A program made the position numbers and the translations under genes. The notes beneath the pieces are model-generated. The model worked only from the letters and a program-made list of their open reading frames with translations, was not told the origin of the DNA and made no database searches. From NCBI RefSeq assembly GCF_027497495.1, contig NZ_CP114205.1, positions 5,146,001-5,210,000 on the forward strand: DNA of 64,000 nt, read 5' to 3'. Of the stretch, positions 43,198-51,980 are shown piece by piece. Source of the DNA: Streptomyces tubercidicus. GTDB lineage: Bacteria > Actinomycetota > Actinomycetes > Streptomycetales > Streptomycetaceae. Numbering within the stretch: the first letter of the stretch is position 1; every line of letters starts with the position of its first letter.

Positions 43198-44724
43198 TCA
43201 GCTGCATTCGCGGCCGTCGTTGATGCACTCGACCGCCTGGCTCATCAGGTTGTCCGGCATCACGTTGATGAAGTCACCGTGGTCGGTCACCGGTTTGTGC
43301 AGCTGTTCGGGGAAGCTGTCCACCGCGAAGCTGTTGCCCTGCGGGACGTCGTAGGTGATCCGCTGGACGAGCTGCGGGACCGCCTCGAAGCCTTGCGGGC
43401 AGTTGCCGTTCTGGTCGGAGAACGCCATGTGGTCGCGGTGGTTGCCGCTGTCGATGTCGCGGCCGTTCCAGCAGTTCTGGAAGGCGAAGGTGCGCACGAC
43501 CTGCGAGCCCTGCGGGCACAGCGGGTACTTGTCCTTCAGCTGCCGGTCCTCGAAGCCGGTGCAGCTCCAGGAGGCGTTGGCGTTCTTGGTGCCGTTGGTG
43601 AACGCCTTGGCGTCACCGGTGATGATCTTCAGGAAGCGCGGCATCGCCCGGACCTCGCCGGACTGGCTGCCCCGGAAGGTCAGGGTCACCGTCGCCGGGG
43701 TCAGCGTGGTGCCGACGTTGGCGTCCTGCGCGGCGCCCGGCTTCTGCTCCGCGTTGCCGTCGAGCTTGCGCAGCACCGGCCAGTAGTGGGTGGACTGGTC
43801 GCCGTTGTCGCAGGTGGTGTCGGACTGGGCGAGCTTGTTGTCGTCGGCGAAGGCGTCGGTGGCCTTGTTGCCGACGTAGTCGTGGGTGTGGTGGGCGCCG
43901 TTGCTGACGCCCGGCGTCACGATGACGTTGTCGGAGTTGAAGTGGCCGTCCTCATTGCGGCCGCACTCGGTGGTGAAGGTGCCGGTGGAGGCGTTGCCCC
44001 CCTTGGGGGCGGCGAACGGCGGGGCATCCGCGTTCGGCTGGACGTTGTTGATGTCGACGAAGTCGTCGGGGGAGGGGCCGCCGGGCTGGCCCTGCTGCTG
44101 CCCGCCGTTCTGGTCCTGGCCCTGGCCCGGGTCCTGGCTCTGCGCCTGACCGGGGTCCTGGCTCTGCCCCTGGTCCTGTCCCTGGGTCTGGTTCGGGTCC
44201 TGGCCCTGGTACCAGCCGTCCTGTACGGACTTGGTGGAGTCGTTGCCGCCCTCCCCCGCGCCCTCGTTGACGGGCTTCATGGTGCAGCCGCTCATCTTGA
44301 GCAGATAGCCGGGCCGTTTGGCGTCCTTGGCGATCGCGCTGACCATCATCTTGATGGTCTTCTCCCGCTTCGTCTGCAGCCTGTTGAGGACGCTGCCTCC
44401 GCCGCTGCCTCCGCTGCTGCCGCTCATCATCGAGTGGTACGCGTCGTGCACCTGCTTGTCGAGCGCCGACAGCCCCTTGGAGACCGGGAGCTTGGCGCTG
44501 CGCGGTACCTGGCGCAGCCGTTCGCCCACATCGGGGCAGGAGAGCGTGAAGGCGCTCGCGGTGTGCTGGGCGTGGCCGGCCGCCGCGTCCGGGGTGTTGT
44601 TGCCGGCCAGTGCCGTGGTGGCGTAGGCCGCCAGGCCGCCGCCGCCCAGCAGCAGGGCGGTCGCGCCGATCAGCATTCTGTTCGTCAAACGCGAGCGTTT
44701 ATGGGCTTGTTGCCGTTGCCTCAT
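43198..44724 (-). CDS. Secreted DUF1996 domain protein
   Basis: The 508-aa protein has a signal peptide or anchor (RMLIGATALLLGGGGLAAYATTALA, about 16-40). A helical domain (about 55-165) and a Gln/Asp/Gly/Pro-rich linker with QDPGQ repeats (about 180-230) follow. The C-terminal DUF1996 domain (about 235-505) has conserved His/Asp clusters: HHTHDYVG, CWNGRDIDSGNHRDHMAFS and GDFINVMPD. Cysteines are frequent, as in an extracellular protein. The start is set at ATG 44724. The domain is shared with fungi; activity is not established. Confidence 0.87.
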   Translation of the reverse strand: MRQRQQAHKRSRLTNRMLIGATALLLGGGGLAAYATTALAGNNTPDAAAGHAQHTASAFTLSCPDVGERLRQVPRSAKLPVSKGLSALDKQVHDAYHSMMSGSSGGSGGGSVLNRLQTKREKTIKMMVSAIAKDAKRPGYLLKMSGCTMKPVNEGAGEGGNDSTKSVQDGWYQGQDPNQTQGQDQGQSQDPGQAQSQDPGQGQDQNGGQQQGQPGGPSPDDFVDINNVQPNADAPPFAAPKGGNASTGTFTTECGRNEDGHFNSDNVIVTPGVSNGAHHTHDYVGNKATDAFADDNKLAQSDTTCDNGDQSTHYWPVLRKLDGNAEQKPGAAQDANVGTTLTPATVTLTFRGSQSGEVRAMPRFLKIITGDAKAFTNGTKNANASWSCTGFEDRQLKDKYPLCPQGSQVVRTFAFQNCWNGRDIDSGNHRDHMAFSDQNGNCPQGFEAVPQLVQRITYDVPQGNSFAVDSFPEQLHKPVTDHGDFINVMPDNLMSQAVECINDGRECS

Positions 44725-44892
44725 GAGATCACTTCGCTTCGTCCGATGTGAGGGGTGTCGGTTGGTGCGGGTGTCGTGTCTTCCGGGTCGCGGGTGGTGG
44801 TGGGCGCGGGGCACCTCCTGCCGAGGACGGGGGAGTCCGCCGCCGTCCGGGCCGGCGTGCGCGCCGCCGTGACATACCAGGACTCCGTGCGC

Positions 44893-45540
44893 CTAGCTGC
44901 TGTGCAGGGTGTTGAAGTCGACGCTTCCGGTCTTCTCCAGCGCCGTGATGTGCTGCAGGACGACGTCGTTGGCCCGGTTCGCCAGGGAGCGCACCATCGA
45001 GTTCTTGGTCTGGTCGCGGACCATGGCCACCAGGCCGAAGACCTTGCCGTGGGCGCGGCGCAGCAGCTCGGCGAACGTCGGGGCGAAGTCGTCGCCCTGG
45101 GCGGCGTTCATCTGCGCCAGCCAGCCCTGCTGATCGGCGTTGGGCTGATTGGGCAGCGAGATGCCCAGCGCCCGCCCGGCCTCGATCGACCGCCGGTCCA
45201 GCTCGGTGTGTCCGGCGACGAGGATGGCGCCCGCGGAGCGGACCGCCGCGGTCTGCCCGCGCTCCTGCGCCTGGCGGCCCGCGGGGAGTTCCCACAGGCC
45301 GGCCAGTCTGACCTTGCGCACGAAGTCCCGGTCCATGGCGGTCAGCGGACCGTAGCGGGTGTTCACCGTGCCGCCGCCGTCATCGTCGTAGGTGACGGTG
45401 TTGGTCGCCGCCGACGCGGTCTCACCGAAGAGCTGGACGGGCAGCAGCAGCGCCGCGAGCGTGGCCACGAGCGCGGCCACGACCAGTCCGGTGGCGATGG
45501 TCCGCCCGGATGTTGCGGAATTGCTGAGGATGGACCGCAC
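44893..45540 (-). CDS. DUF4142 family protein, probably exported
   Basis: The 215-aa protein has an N-terminal helix (IATGLVVAALVATLAALLLPV, about 16-36). A helical DUF4142 domain follows with FVRKVRLAGLWELPAGRQAQERG, ILVAGHTELDRRSIEAG and HITALEKTG. It starts at GTG 45540 after GGGAGGCCGT; no convincing coding sequence precedes it. The same-strand DUF1996 gene follows 168 nt later. Function unknown. Confidence 0.82.
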   Translation of the reverse strand: MRSILSNSATSGRTIATGLVVAALVATLAALLLPVQLFGETASAATNTVTYDDDGGGTVNTRYGPLTAMDRDFVRKVRLAGLWELPAGRQAQERGQTAAVRSAGAILVAGHTELDRRSIEAGRALGISLPNQPNADQQGWLAQMNAAQGDDFAPTFAELLRRAHGKVFGLVAMVRDQTKNSMVRSLANRANDVVLQHITALEKTGSVDFNTLHSS

Positions 45541-45752
45541 ACGGCCTCCCGGTTCGTCACTACTGGAATGCCACCGGACGTTAAGTGCCGTGACGCGCCC
45601 GCGGTCGTGGGTCCTCACCCCTGGACAAATAACGGCCGGGTCCGCCGCGGCACTGCTACGGTGCCGCGGGCGGGCCCGGCCGGATGCGGGTGACGTGCGC
45701 CGGCTTCCGTATGACCGGCCGGGCCCGTCCAGAGGCGGTCTGTGCCGCGCGC

Positions 45753-47651
45753 TCAGCGTGCGTACAGGCCCGCCGCCGCCCATCTGCGGCGCTCCCGCCG
45801 CGTCTCGGGCTCCTCGCGCTGCCCCTGGGCGTACAGGGCGTCGATCTCGGCCGCGTGGCGCCGGACGATCGCCGCCCGCCGCAGCTTCAGCGACGGTGTC
45901 ACCAGCCCGGACTCCTGGCTGAACTCGCCCGGCAGCACCCGGAAAGCGCGGATCGACTCGGCCCGGGACACCGACGCGTTCGCCCGTGCCACCGCCCGCC
46001 GCACCTCCGCCTGCAACTGCTCCTCCGGCGTCGGTGCGCCGCTGTCCGGGCCGGGCTCCTCGCGCAGCTTGTGCCAGTGCGCCAGGGCCTCCGGGTCCAG
46101 CGTGATCAGCGCGGTCACATACGGCCGGTTGTCGCCGACCACCACACACTGCGAGATCAGCGGATGGGCGCACAGCCGCTGCTCCAGCCCCTGCGGGGCC
46201 ACGCTCTTGCCGTTGCTGGTGATGATGATGTCCTTCTTGCGGCCGGTGATGACGAGATAGCCGTCCTCGTCCAGATGCCCCAGGTCGCCGGTCGCCAGCC
46301 AGCCGTCATACAGCCCGCTGCCCGGCTCCTGGTCCTCGTCGAGATACCCGGCGAACACCACCGCGCCCCGCACCCACACCTCGCCGTCCAGCGCCAGATG
46401 CACCGCACTGCCCGGCAGCGGCAGGCCCACCGTCCCGAACCGCACCCGGCCGGGCGGCTGTACGGTGATCGCGCCGCTGGTCTCCGTCAGGCCGTAGCCG
46501 TCGTAGACGGTGATACCGGCGCCGGCGAAGAGCAGCCCCAGCTCCCGGAACAGCGGTGAGCCGCCGGAGACCGCGGTCCGCACCCGGCCGCCCAGCAGCT
46601 CCCGGATGCGGGAGTACACCAGCCGGTCGTAGAGCGCGTGCCGGGCCCGCAGGAACGGGTCGGGTCCGCGCCCGGTGCCCCGCTCCTCCGCCGCGAGGGC
46701 CTCCGCATGGCGCACCGCCACCGTCATCGCCGCGTCGAACGTCCGCGCCCGGCCCGCCCGTTCCGCGGCCTGCCGGGCGCGGGCGCAGATCTTCTCGAAG
46801 ACGTACGGCACCGCGAACAGGAACGTCGGACGGAATGAGGCCAGCGCCGGCAGCAGTTCGTCCGAGGTCACATCGGGCTGATGGGCGAGCTTCACCCCGC
46901 CGCGCAGACACGCCACCTGCACCATCAGCCCGTAGATGTGCGCGAACGGCAGGAAGGCCAGCAGCGACGGGCGTTCGCCGGGCGCGGCCAGCAGCCCGCC
47001 CCAGCCCGCGTAGAGGGTGTCGCAGCCCGCGGCGAGATTGGCGTGGGTGATCACACAGCCGCGCGGGCGGCCGGTGGTCCCCGAGGTGTACACGATCGCC
47101 GCGACGGTGTCCGGGGTGACCGCATGCCGCAGCCGGTGCACATCGGCCTCGGCCAGCCGGGTGCCCTCCTCCGTGAGCCGCTGGACGCAGTCCAGGTCCA
47201 GCTGCCACAGCCGGCGCAGCCTGGCCCGTTCGTCGCAGGCCTCGGCCACGGTCATGGCCTGCGCCTCGTTCTCCACGACGATCGCGGTGACCTCCGCCCC
47301 GGCGAGGATGCCGCGCAGCTGCTCGGCCGAGGCGGTCGGATAGACCGGGACGAGCTGCCCGCCGATCGCCCACAGCGCATAACTGAACAAGGTCCACTCG
47401 TAGCGCGTACGGGACATCAGCGCGACCCGGGTGCCGGGCCGTATCCCGTCCGCCAGCAGCCCCCTGGCCAGGGCCATGACCTCATCGCGGAATTCCGCCG
47501 CCGACACCTCCTGCCAGCCGCCGGGTGTCTGGTCGTCGCGGCGGGCGAGCTGAGCGAAATCCGGCTGGTGGGCGGCGGTGTCGAAGACGGAGTCGGCAAG
47601 GCCGCCGGTCCGCAGTGGAGCCGCCAGGGCCGGGACGCTGATGTCGCGCAC
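45753..47651 (-). CDS. Long-chain acyl-CoA synthetase (AMP-forming)
   Basis: The 632-aa cytoplasmic enzyme activates a carboxylic acid by adenylation and then transfer to CoA. Motifs: P-loop IVYTSGTTGRPRG (about 186-198), YGLTETSGAITV, TGDLGHLDEDGYLVITGRKKDIIITSNGKSVAP, and a C-terminal Lys in SLKLRRAAIV. The length and motif spacing fit the FadD15/long-chain group. GTG 47651 follows AGGAGGTGCT, so the start is firm. There are no fatty-acid genes nearby. Confidence 0.9.
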   Translation of the reverse strand: MRDISVPALAAPLRTGGLADSVFDTAAHQPDFAQLARRDDQTPGGWQEVSAAEFRDEVMALARGLLADGIRPGTRVALMSRTRYEWTLFSYALWAIGGQLVPVYPTASAEQLRGILAGAEVTAIVVENEAQAMTVAEACDERARLRRLWQLDLDCVQRLTEEGTRLAEADVHRLRHAVTPDTVAAIVYTSGTTGRPRGCVITHANLAAGCDTLYAGWGGLLAAPGERPSLLAFLPFAHIYGLMVQVACLRGGVKLAHQPDVTSDELLPALASFRPTFLFAVPYVFEKICARARQAAERAGRARTFDAAMTVAVRHAEALAAEERGTGRGPDPFLRARHALYDRLVYSRIRELLGGRVRTAVSGGSPLFRELGLLFAGAGITVYDGYGLTETSGAITVQPPGRVRFGTVGLPLPGSAVHLALDGEVWVRGAVVFAGYLDEDQEPGSGLYDGWLATGDLGHLDEDGYLVITGRKKDIIITSNGKSVAPQGLEQRLCAHPLISQCVVVGDNRPYVTALITLDPEALAHWHKLREEPGPDSGAPTPEEQLQAEVRRAVARANASVSRAESIRAFRVLPGEFSQESGLVTPSLKLRRAAIVRRHAAEIDALYAQGQREEPETRRERRRWAAAGLYAR

Positions 47652-47813
47652 AGCACCTCCTAGGTGTTCCCCCTTGGTCCCCCTGGTCCGCCGCCGTCCC
47701 GGGCGGCAGGCAGGGCAAGTTACCTACCGGTCTCCCGGCTGCCCAGAGGTATGGCTACTCTTGAGCGGAAGACGACAAGTTGCGACGGCCTGACAACCTG
47801 GGGAGGGCGCCCG

Positions 47814-48119
47814 ATGTACCGCATCGTCGACGCGTGGCGCCTGTACACCTCAGCCCTCTTCTTCGTCCTGTCCGGCTTCCTGCTCACCCAGACCGGTCTG
47901 ACCACGGCCCTGACCGCCGCCGCGACCACCACCGCGCTGCTGCTCCTGTGCCGCGCCTTCCTGATCGCGGCCTGCGCGCGGCCCGTACCACCGGGCCGGA
48001 TCCGTACGGCCATCCGCGACCGCGAGCGGCGTACCGCCTTCCTGCCCCAACGTGATCCCGACGCGGCCGGCCGCCCGCGCCCCCGGGCACCGGGCCGTCC
48101 CCTCCCGACGGCCGCGTAG
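47814..48119 (+). CDS. DUF6412-type small membrane protein
   Basis: The 101-aa protein has a hydrophobic N-terminal half (YTSALFFVLSGFLLTQTGL and a second Ala/Leu helix) and an Arg/Pro-rich cytoplasmic tail. GGGGAGGGCGCCCG precedes the ATG. The small protein followed by a YidC paralogue is a recurring pair in Streptomyces, so it may help that insertase. The LTQTGL sequence also ends the unrelated-looking small protein at 15402. Confidence 0.75.
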   Translation: MYRIVDAWRLYTSALFFVLSGFLLTQTGLTTALTAAATTTALLLLCRAFLIAACARPVPPGRIRTAIRDRERRTAFLPQRDPDAAGRPRPRAPGRPLPTAA

Positions 48120-48217
48120 GCGCACCGGTCCGGTCCCCGTACCGCTTCTCCGCGTCCGCGCGGCTCGTCACGCCGAATCCACATCCCGGCACGACGAGAC
48201 CCGTGGAGGGCTCACCC

Positions 48218-49207
48218 ATGTCCATGTTCGGCTTCCTCGGCGATGCGCTGGCGCACGGCGCCCAGGCGATCGCCCCGCTCTTCGGCACCGCGGCCATGGC
48301 CGCCGCCATCGTCCTGTTCACCCTGGGGGTCCGCGCCGCGCTGCACCCCCTCGCCCGCGCCGCGGCCCGCGGTGAGAAGGCCCGTACGGCGCTCGCCCCG
48401 CAGCTCGCCGCACTCCAGCGCAAGCACAAGGGCAACCCGGAGCGGCTGCAGAAGGCGACCGCCGACCTGTACGCCAAGACCGGCTCCACGCCCCTCGCCG
48501 GCTGCCTGCCGACGCTGCTGCAACTGCCGGTCTTCTTCGTGATGTACCACCTGTTCTCGACCGGCAGCGGCGACCTCCTCGACCACACGCTGCTGGGTGC
48601 GCCCCTCGGCGGCCACTGGACCGAGGCGCTCGCCGACGGCGGCGTGTTCGGGCCGCAGGGGCTGGTCTACCTCGGACTGTTCGCCCTGGTCACGGCCGTC
48701 GCCGCCTGGAATTACCGACGGGCCCGCGCCACGATGGCCAAGGCCCCGCAGCCGGCCGCGGGCAACGCCGCGGTGCCCGGTATGGCCTCGATGGCCAAGG
48801 TGATGCCGCTGCTGTCCTTCGGCACGCTGATCACGGTGGCGGTGGTGCCGCTGGCCGCCGGGCTCTACATGGTCACGACGACGGCGTGGACGGCGTGCGA
48901 GCGGGCGTTGCTGCACCGGGACCGGAGCGGGCGCGGTGCCGTGGAGGCGGGCGCCGACGGGGGGTCGGCTGCTGACGGGAAGCCGGGGGCCGACGGGAAG
49001 CCGGGGTCCGACGGGAAGTCGGCTGCCGACGGAGGCTCGGGTGCCGGTGGGGAGTCGGACGGGCGTGCCCCGGGGCAGCGCCCGGCACCGCAGCGGGCGG
49101 ACCGGCGCGCGCCGAAGAGCCGCGCGGCCCGGCAGCGGGCGGCCCGCGCCAGGGCCAACTCCCAGAGCAGGTCCCGGGCCGACTCCCGGGCCACCACCCC
49201 CCAGTAA
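48218..49207 (+). CDS. YidC/Oxa1-family membrane protein insertase
   Basis: The 329-aa protein has the YidC core. A first helix is followed by a cytoplasmic charged hairpin (GEKARTALAPQLAALQRKHKGNPERLQKATADLY), the PLAGCLPTLLQLPVFFVMYHLF block, and three more helices. The C-terminal 90 residues are disordered and basic, with ADGKPGADGKPG-like repeats. ATG 48218 follows GGAGGGCTCACCC. It is likely a second, specialised YidC, since the main gene usually sits by rnpA/rpmH. Confidence 0.9.
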   Translation: MSMFGFLGDALAHGAQAIAPLFGTAAMAAAIVLFTLGVRAALHPLARAAARGEKARTALAPQLAALQRKHKGNPERLQKATADLYAKTGSTPLAGCLPTLLQLPVFFVMYHLFSTGSGDLLDHTLLGAPLGGHWTEALADGGVFGPQGLVYLGLFALVTAVAAWNYRRARATMAKAPQPAAGNAAVPGMASMAKVMPLLSFGTLITVAVVPLAAGLYMVTTTAWTACERALLHRDRSGRGAVEAGADGGSAADGKPGADGKPGSDGKSAADGGSGAGGESDGRAPGQRPAPQRADRRAPKSRAARQRAARARANSQSRSRADSRATTPQ

Positions 49208-49383
49208 GAATCCAGCCCGGTCCAGTCGGGTCCGGTCCGGTCCCCTCCGGTCCAGTCCGTGAACGGGGTCTTGCGGACCGGACCCCGTTCTTGGACGATC
49301 AACCAATTCGCTCGATGGCCGTCCCCCATCGGCCGGCCCGGAACACCCCTTCCCGGCCGACCTTCGACGACGGGAGTTGACCG

Positions 49384-50241
49384 ATGAAGCTGCTGCGAGT
49401 CGGACCGGTGGGGGCGGAGCGCCCGGCGCTGCTCGACGCGTCCGGGGCCCTGCGGGACCTGTCGGGCCTGGTGCCGGACATCGACGGAGCGCTCCTGGCC
49501 GACGAGGGAAAGCTGACGCGGCTCCGCACCGCCGCCGCCTCCGGTGAGCTGCCGCGACTCGATGCGGCCGGGCTGCGCACGGGCCCGCCGGTGGCCCGTA
49601 TCGGCAAGATCGTATGCATCGGGCTGAACTACCACGACCACGCCCGCGAGACCGGCGCCGCGCCCCCCGCGGAGCCGATCCTCTTCATGAAGGCCCCGGA
49701 CACCGTCGTCGGCCCCGACGACACCGTGCTGGTCCCCCGGGACAGCGTGAAGACCGACTGGGAGGTGGAGCTGGCCGTCGTCATCGGCCGGACCGCCCGC
49801 TACCTGGAGACCGATGCACAGGCGCTGGCCGCAGTGGCCGGCTACGCCGTGGCGCACGACGTCTCCGAGCGCGCCTTCCAGATCGAGCGCGGCGGCCAGT
49901 GGGACAAGGGCAAGAACTGCGAGACGTTCAACCCGCTGGGCCCCTGGCTGGTGACCGCCGACGAGGTGCCCGACCCCCAGAACCTCGGCCTGCGCCTGTG
50001 GGTCAACGGCGACCTGAAACAGGACGGCACCACCGCCGAACAGATCTTCCCGGTCGCCGAAGCGGTCCGCTACGTAAGCCGGTTCATGCCCCTCTACCCG
50101 GGCGACATCATCAACACCGGCACCCCGTCCGGCGTCGCCCTGGGCCACCCGGACCCCAAGCCGTATCTGCGGGCCGGCGATGTCGTGGAGCTGGAGATCG
50201 ACGGTCTGGGGCGGCAGCGGCAGGAACTCAAGGGGGCGTGA
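49384..50241 (+). CDS. Fumarylacetoacetate hydrolase (FAH) family protein
   Basis: The 285-aa enzyme has the family core: IVCIGLNYHDHARETG, ILFMKAPDTVVGPDD, WEVELAVVIGR (metal-binding Glu), FNPLGPWLVT and INTGTPSGVALG. It acts on C-C or C=C bonds of dicarbonyl acids (hydrolase, isomerase or decarboxylase). Which substrate is used cannot be told. GACGGGAGTTGACCG lies before the ATG. It stands alone between the insertase and the UPF0303 gene. Confidence 0.9.
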   Translation: MKLLRVGPVGAERPALLDASGALRDLSGLVPDIDGALLADEGKLTRLRTAAASGELPRLDAAGLRTGPPVARIGKIVCIGLNYHDHARETGAAPPAEPILFMKAPDTVVGPDDTVLVPRDSVKTDWEVELAVVIGRTARYLETDAQALAAVAGYAVAHDVSERAFQIERGGQWDKGKNCETFNPLGPWLVTADEVPDPQNLGLRLWVNGDLKQDGTTAEQIFPVAEAVRYVSRFMPLYPGDIINTGTPSGVALGHPDPKPYLRAGDVVELEIDGLGRQRQELKGA

Positions 50242-50292
50242 GGGGGCGTGAGGGGGCGGCGGGTGGCGGGGCGGCCCCGCCCCGCTTCCGCG

Positions 50293-50796
50293 TCAGCTCG
50301 TTGCCAGGTATTGCTCCAGTGCCTCCACCACCAGGGCGTGGTCGTCGGCCTGGGGGAGGCCCGAGACCGCGATGACGCCGATGACGCCTGTGTCGCGCAG
50401 GCGCATCGGGAAGGCGCCGCCGTGGGCGGCGTAGTGGTCCGGGTTCAGGCGGGAGGAGTCCTCGAAGGTGCGGCCCTTGGCGCGGAAGTGGGCGCCGACC
50501 AGGTAGGAGGACGTGGCGTAGCGCTCTACTACGGCGGATTTGCGGGCGATCCAGGCGTCGTTGTCGGCGGAGGTGCCGGGGAGGGCGTAGTGGAACAGCT
50601 GCTGGGTGCCGCGCCGGATGCCGATGGTTACCGCGGCGCCGCGCTCCTGGGCCAGTGACACCAGCAGCGAGCCCAGGCGCCAGGCGTCCTCGTTGCTGAA
50701 GGTGTGGAGGACCAGCCGGTCCTCCTGTGCGGTGAGTTCGCGGATCTCGTTGGCGTTGTCGTCGTCCTCCGGCGGGCGGTGGGCGGCCGGGGTCAT
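50293..50796 (-). CDS. UPF0303 / heme-degrading-domain family protein
   Basis: The 167-aa protein has the signature RLVLHTFSNEDAWRLGSLLVSLAQERG near residue 27, followed by FHYALPGTSADNDAWIARKSAVVERYATSS and YAAHGGAFPMRLRDTGVIGVIAVSGLPQADDH. The HbpS-like fold is expected; some relatives bind heme. ATGA overlap with the upstream oxidoreductase gene gives coupled translation. Its role is unknown. Confidence 0.85.
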   Translation of the reverse strand: MTPAAHRPPEDDDNANEIRELTAQEDRLVLHTFSNEDAWRLGSLLVSLAQERGAAVTIGIRRGTQQLFHYALPGTSADNDAWIARKSAVVERYATSSYLVGAHFRAKGRTFEDSSRLNPDHYAAHGGAFPMRLRDTGVIGVIAVSGLPQADDHALVVEALEQYLATS

Positions 50797-51923
50797 GTGG
50801 CCGCCTCGATCCGGACCGTGCGGCCCTCGGCGGCGGAGAGCTTCGCGGCCTCCAGGACGCGCAGGGCGGCGGCGGCCTCGGTGGCGGTGACCGGCGGGCG
50901 GCCGCCCTCCAGGAGGGCGCGGGTGATCGCGGCGTAATAGGCGGGGTAGTCGCCCGGCAGGGTCGGGACGGGGTCGCCGCCGCCGGACCGGGGGGAGGCG
51001 CCGGCGCCGAGTACGCCCCAGCGGGACTGCGGTTCGACGCCCCACTCCACGCCCTCGGTGCCGGGGCGCAGGCCCTCGCGCAGTGCGGCCTCCTGCGGGT
51101 CCAGGCCGTGCTTGACGTAGCCCGCCCGGCTGCCCAGTACCCGGAAGCGCGGGCCCAGCATGGCGGCGGTGGCGCTCACCCACAGATGGGAGCGGACGCC
51201 GCCGGTGTGGGTGAGGGCGAGGAAGGTGTCGTCGTCGGCCTCGGCGGTTGGACGGCGGATGTCGGACTCGGCGTAGACCGAGGCGACCGGGCCGAACAGG
51301 GTCAGCGCCTGGTCGACGAGGTGGCTGCCGAGGTCGTAGAGGAGCCCGCCCAGCTCCGCCGGGTCGCCGGACTCGCGCCAGCCGCCCTTGGGCTGGGGGC
51401 GCCAGCGCTCGAAGCGGGACTCGAAGCGCTGGATGTCGCCGAGTGCGCCGTCGTCGATCAGCTTGCGGACGGTGCGGAAGTCGTTGTCCCAGCGGCGGTT
51501 CTGGAAGACGGAGAGCAGCAGGCCGCGGTCCTCGGCGAGCGCGGCGAGCTTCTCGGCCTCGGCGGCGGTCGCGGCCAGCGGCTTGTCGACGACCACCGGC
51601 AGACCGGCCTCCAACGCGGCGGTGGCGAGCGGCACATGGGTCTTGTTCGGCGACGCCAGCACGAGCAGATCGAGGTCGGCGGCGCGGTCCAGCACTGCCT
51701 GGGGGGTGTCGACCGTACGGACCTGGGGGTGCTCGGCGCGGGCCTGCGCCTGCCGCTGCGGATCGGAGGTCGAGACGAGGTCGAGCCGCAGGCCGTCGGT
51801 GGCCGCGATCAGGGGGGCGTGGAAGACCGAGCCGGCCAGGCCGTAACCGATGAGGCCGACGCGGAGCGGGCCGCCATGGGGGGCGGCGGTGCCGGTGGGG
51901 TCGCTCAACTCGCTGCTACGCAT
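50793..51923 (-). CDS. Gfo/Idh/MocA-family oxidoreductase
   Basis: The 376-aa NAD(P)-dependent dehydrogenase has the Rossmann motif VGLIGYGLAGSVFHAPLI (about 23-40), PNKTHVPLATAALEAGLPVVVDKPLA with the EKP-like active-site motif as DKP, and a GG(L)LYDLGSHLVDQAL block in the C-terminal sheet domain. It likely acts on a sugar or polyol. ATG 51923 follows GTGGGAG; an in-frame GTG at 51932 is an alternative. It is divergent from the ROK regulator with 57 bp between, so the regulator probably controls it. Confidence 0.87.
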   Translation of the reverse strand: MRSSELSDPTGTAAPHGGPLRVGLIGYGLAGSVFHAPLIAATDGLRLDLVSTSDPQRQAQARAEHPQVRTVDTPQAVLDRAADLDLLVLASPNKTHVPLATAALEAGLPVVVDKPLAATAAEAEKLAALAEDRGLLLSVFQNRRWDNDFRTVRKLIDDGALGDIQRFESRFERWRPQPKGGWRESGDPAELGGLLYDLGSHLVDQALTLFGPVASVYAESDIRRPTAEADDDTFLALTHTGGVRSHLWVSATAAMLGPRFRVLGSRAGYVKHGLDPQEAALREGLRPGTEGVEWGVEPQSRWGVLGAGASPRSGGGDPVPTLPGDYPAYYAAITRALLEGGRPPVTATEAAAALRVLEAAKLSAAEGRTVRIEAAT

Positions 51924-51936
51924 GGCTCCCACTTAA

Positions 51937-51949
51937 GCAACGCTGTTGC
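51937..51949. promoter_or_regulatory. Inverted repeat in the divergent ROK/oxidoreductase promoter
   Basis: GCAAC-gct-GTTGC lies between the two divergent starts. Its position near both promoters suggests an operator for the ROK regulator. Confidence 0.45.
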
Positions 51950-51980
51950 CAAAGTGCAAGCGATGCGGACAATGGGGTGG

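Noticed and set aside
42970..44751. 593-codon plus-strand frame opposite the DUF1996 gene
   Set aside because: It starts inside a terminator and repeat region and reads as Val/Gly/Leu-rich antisense; the minus strand has the DUF1996 motifs.
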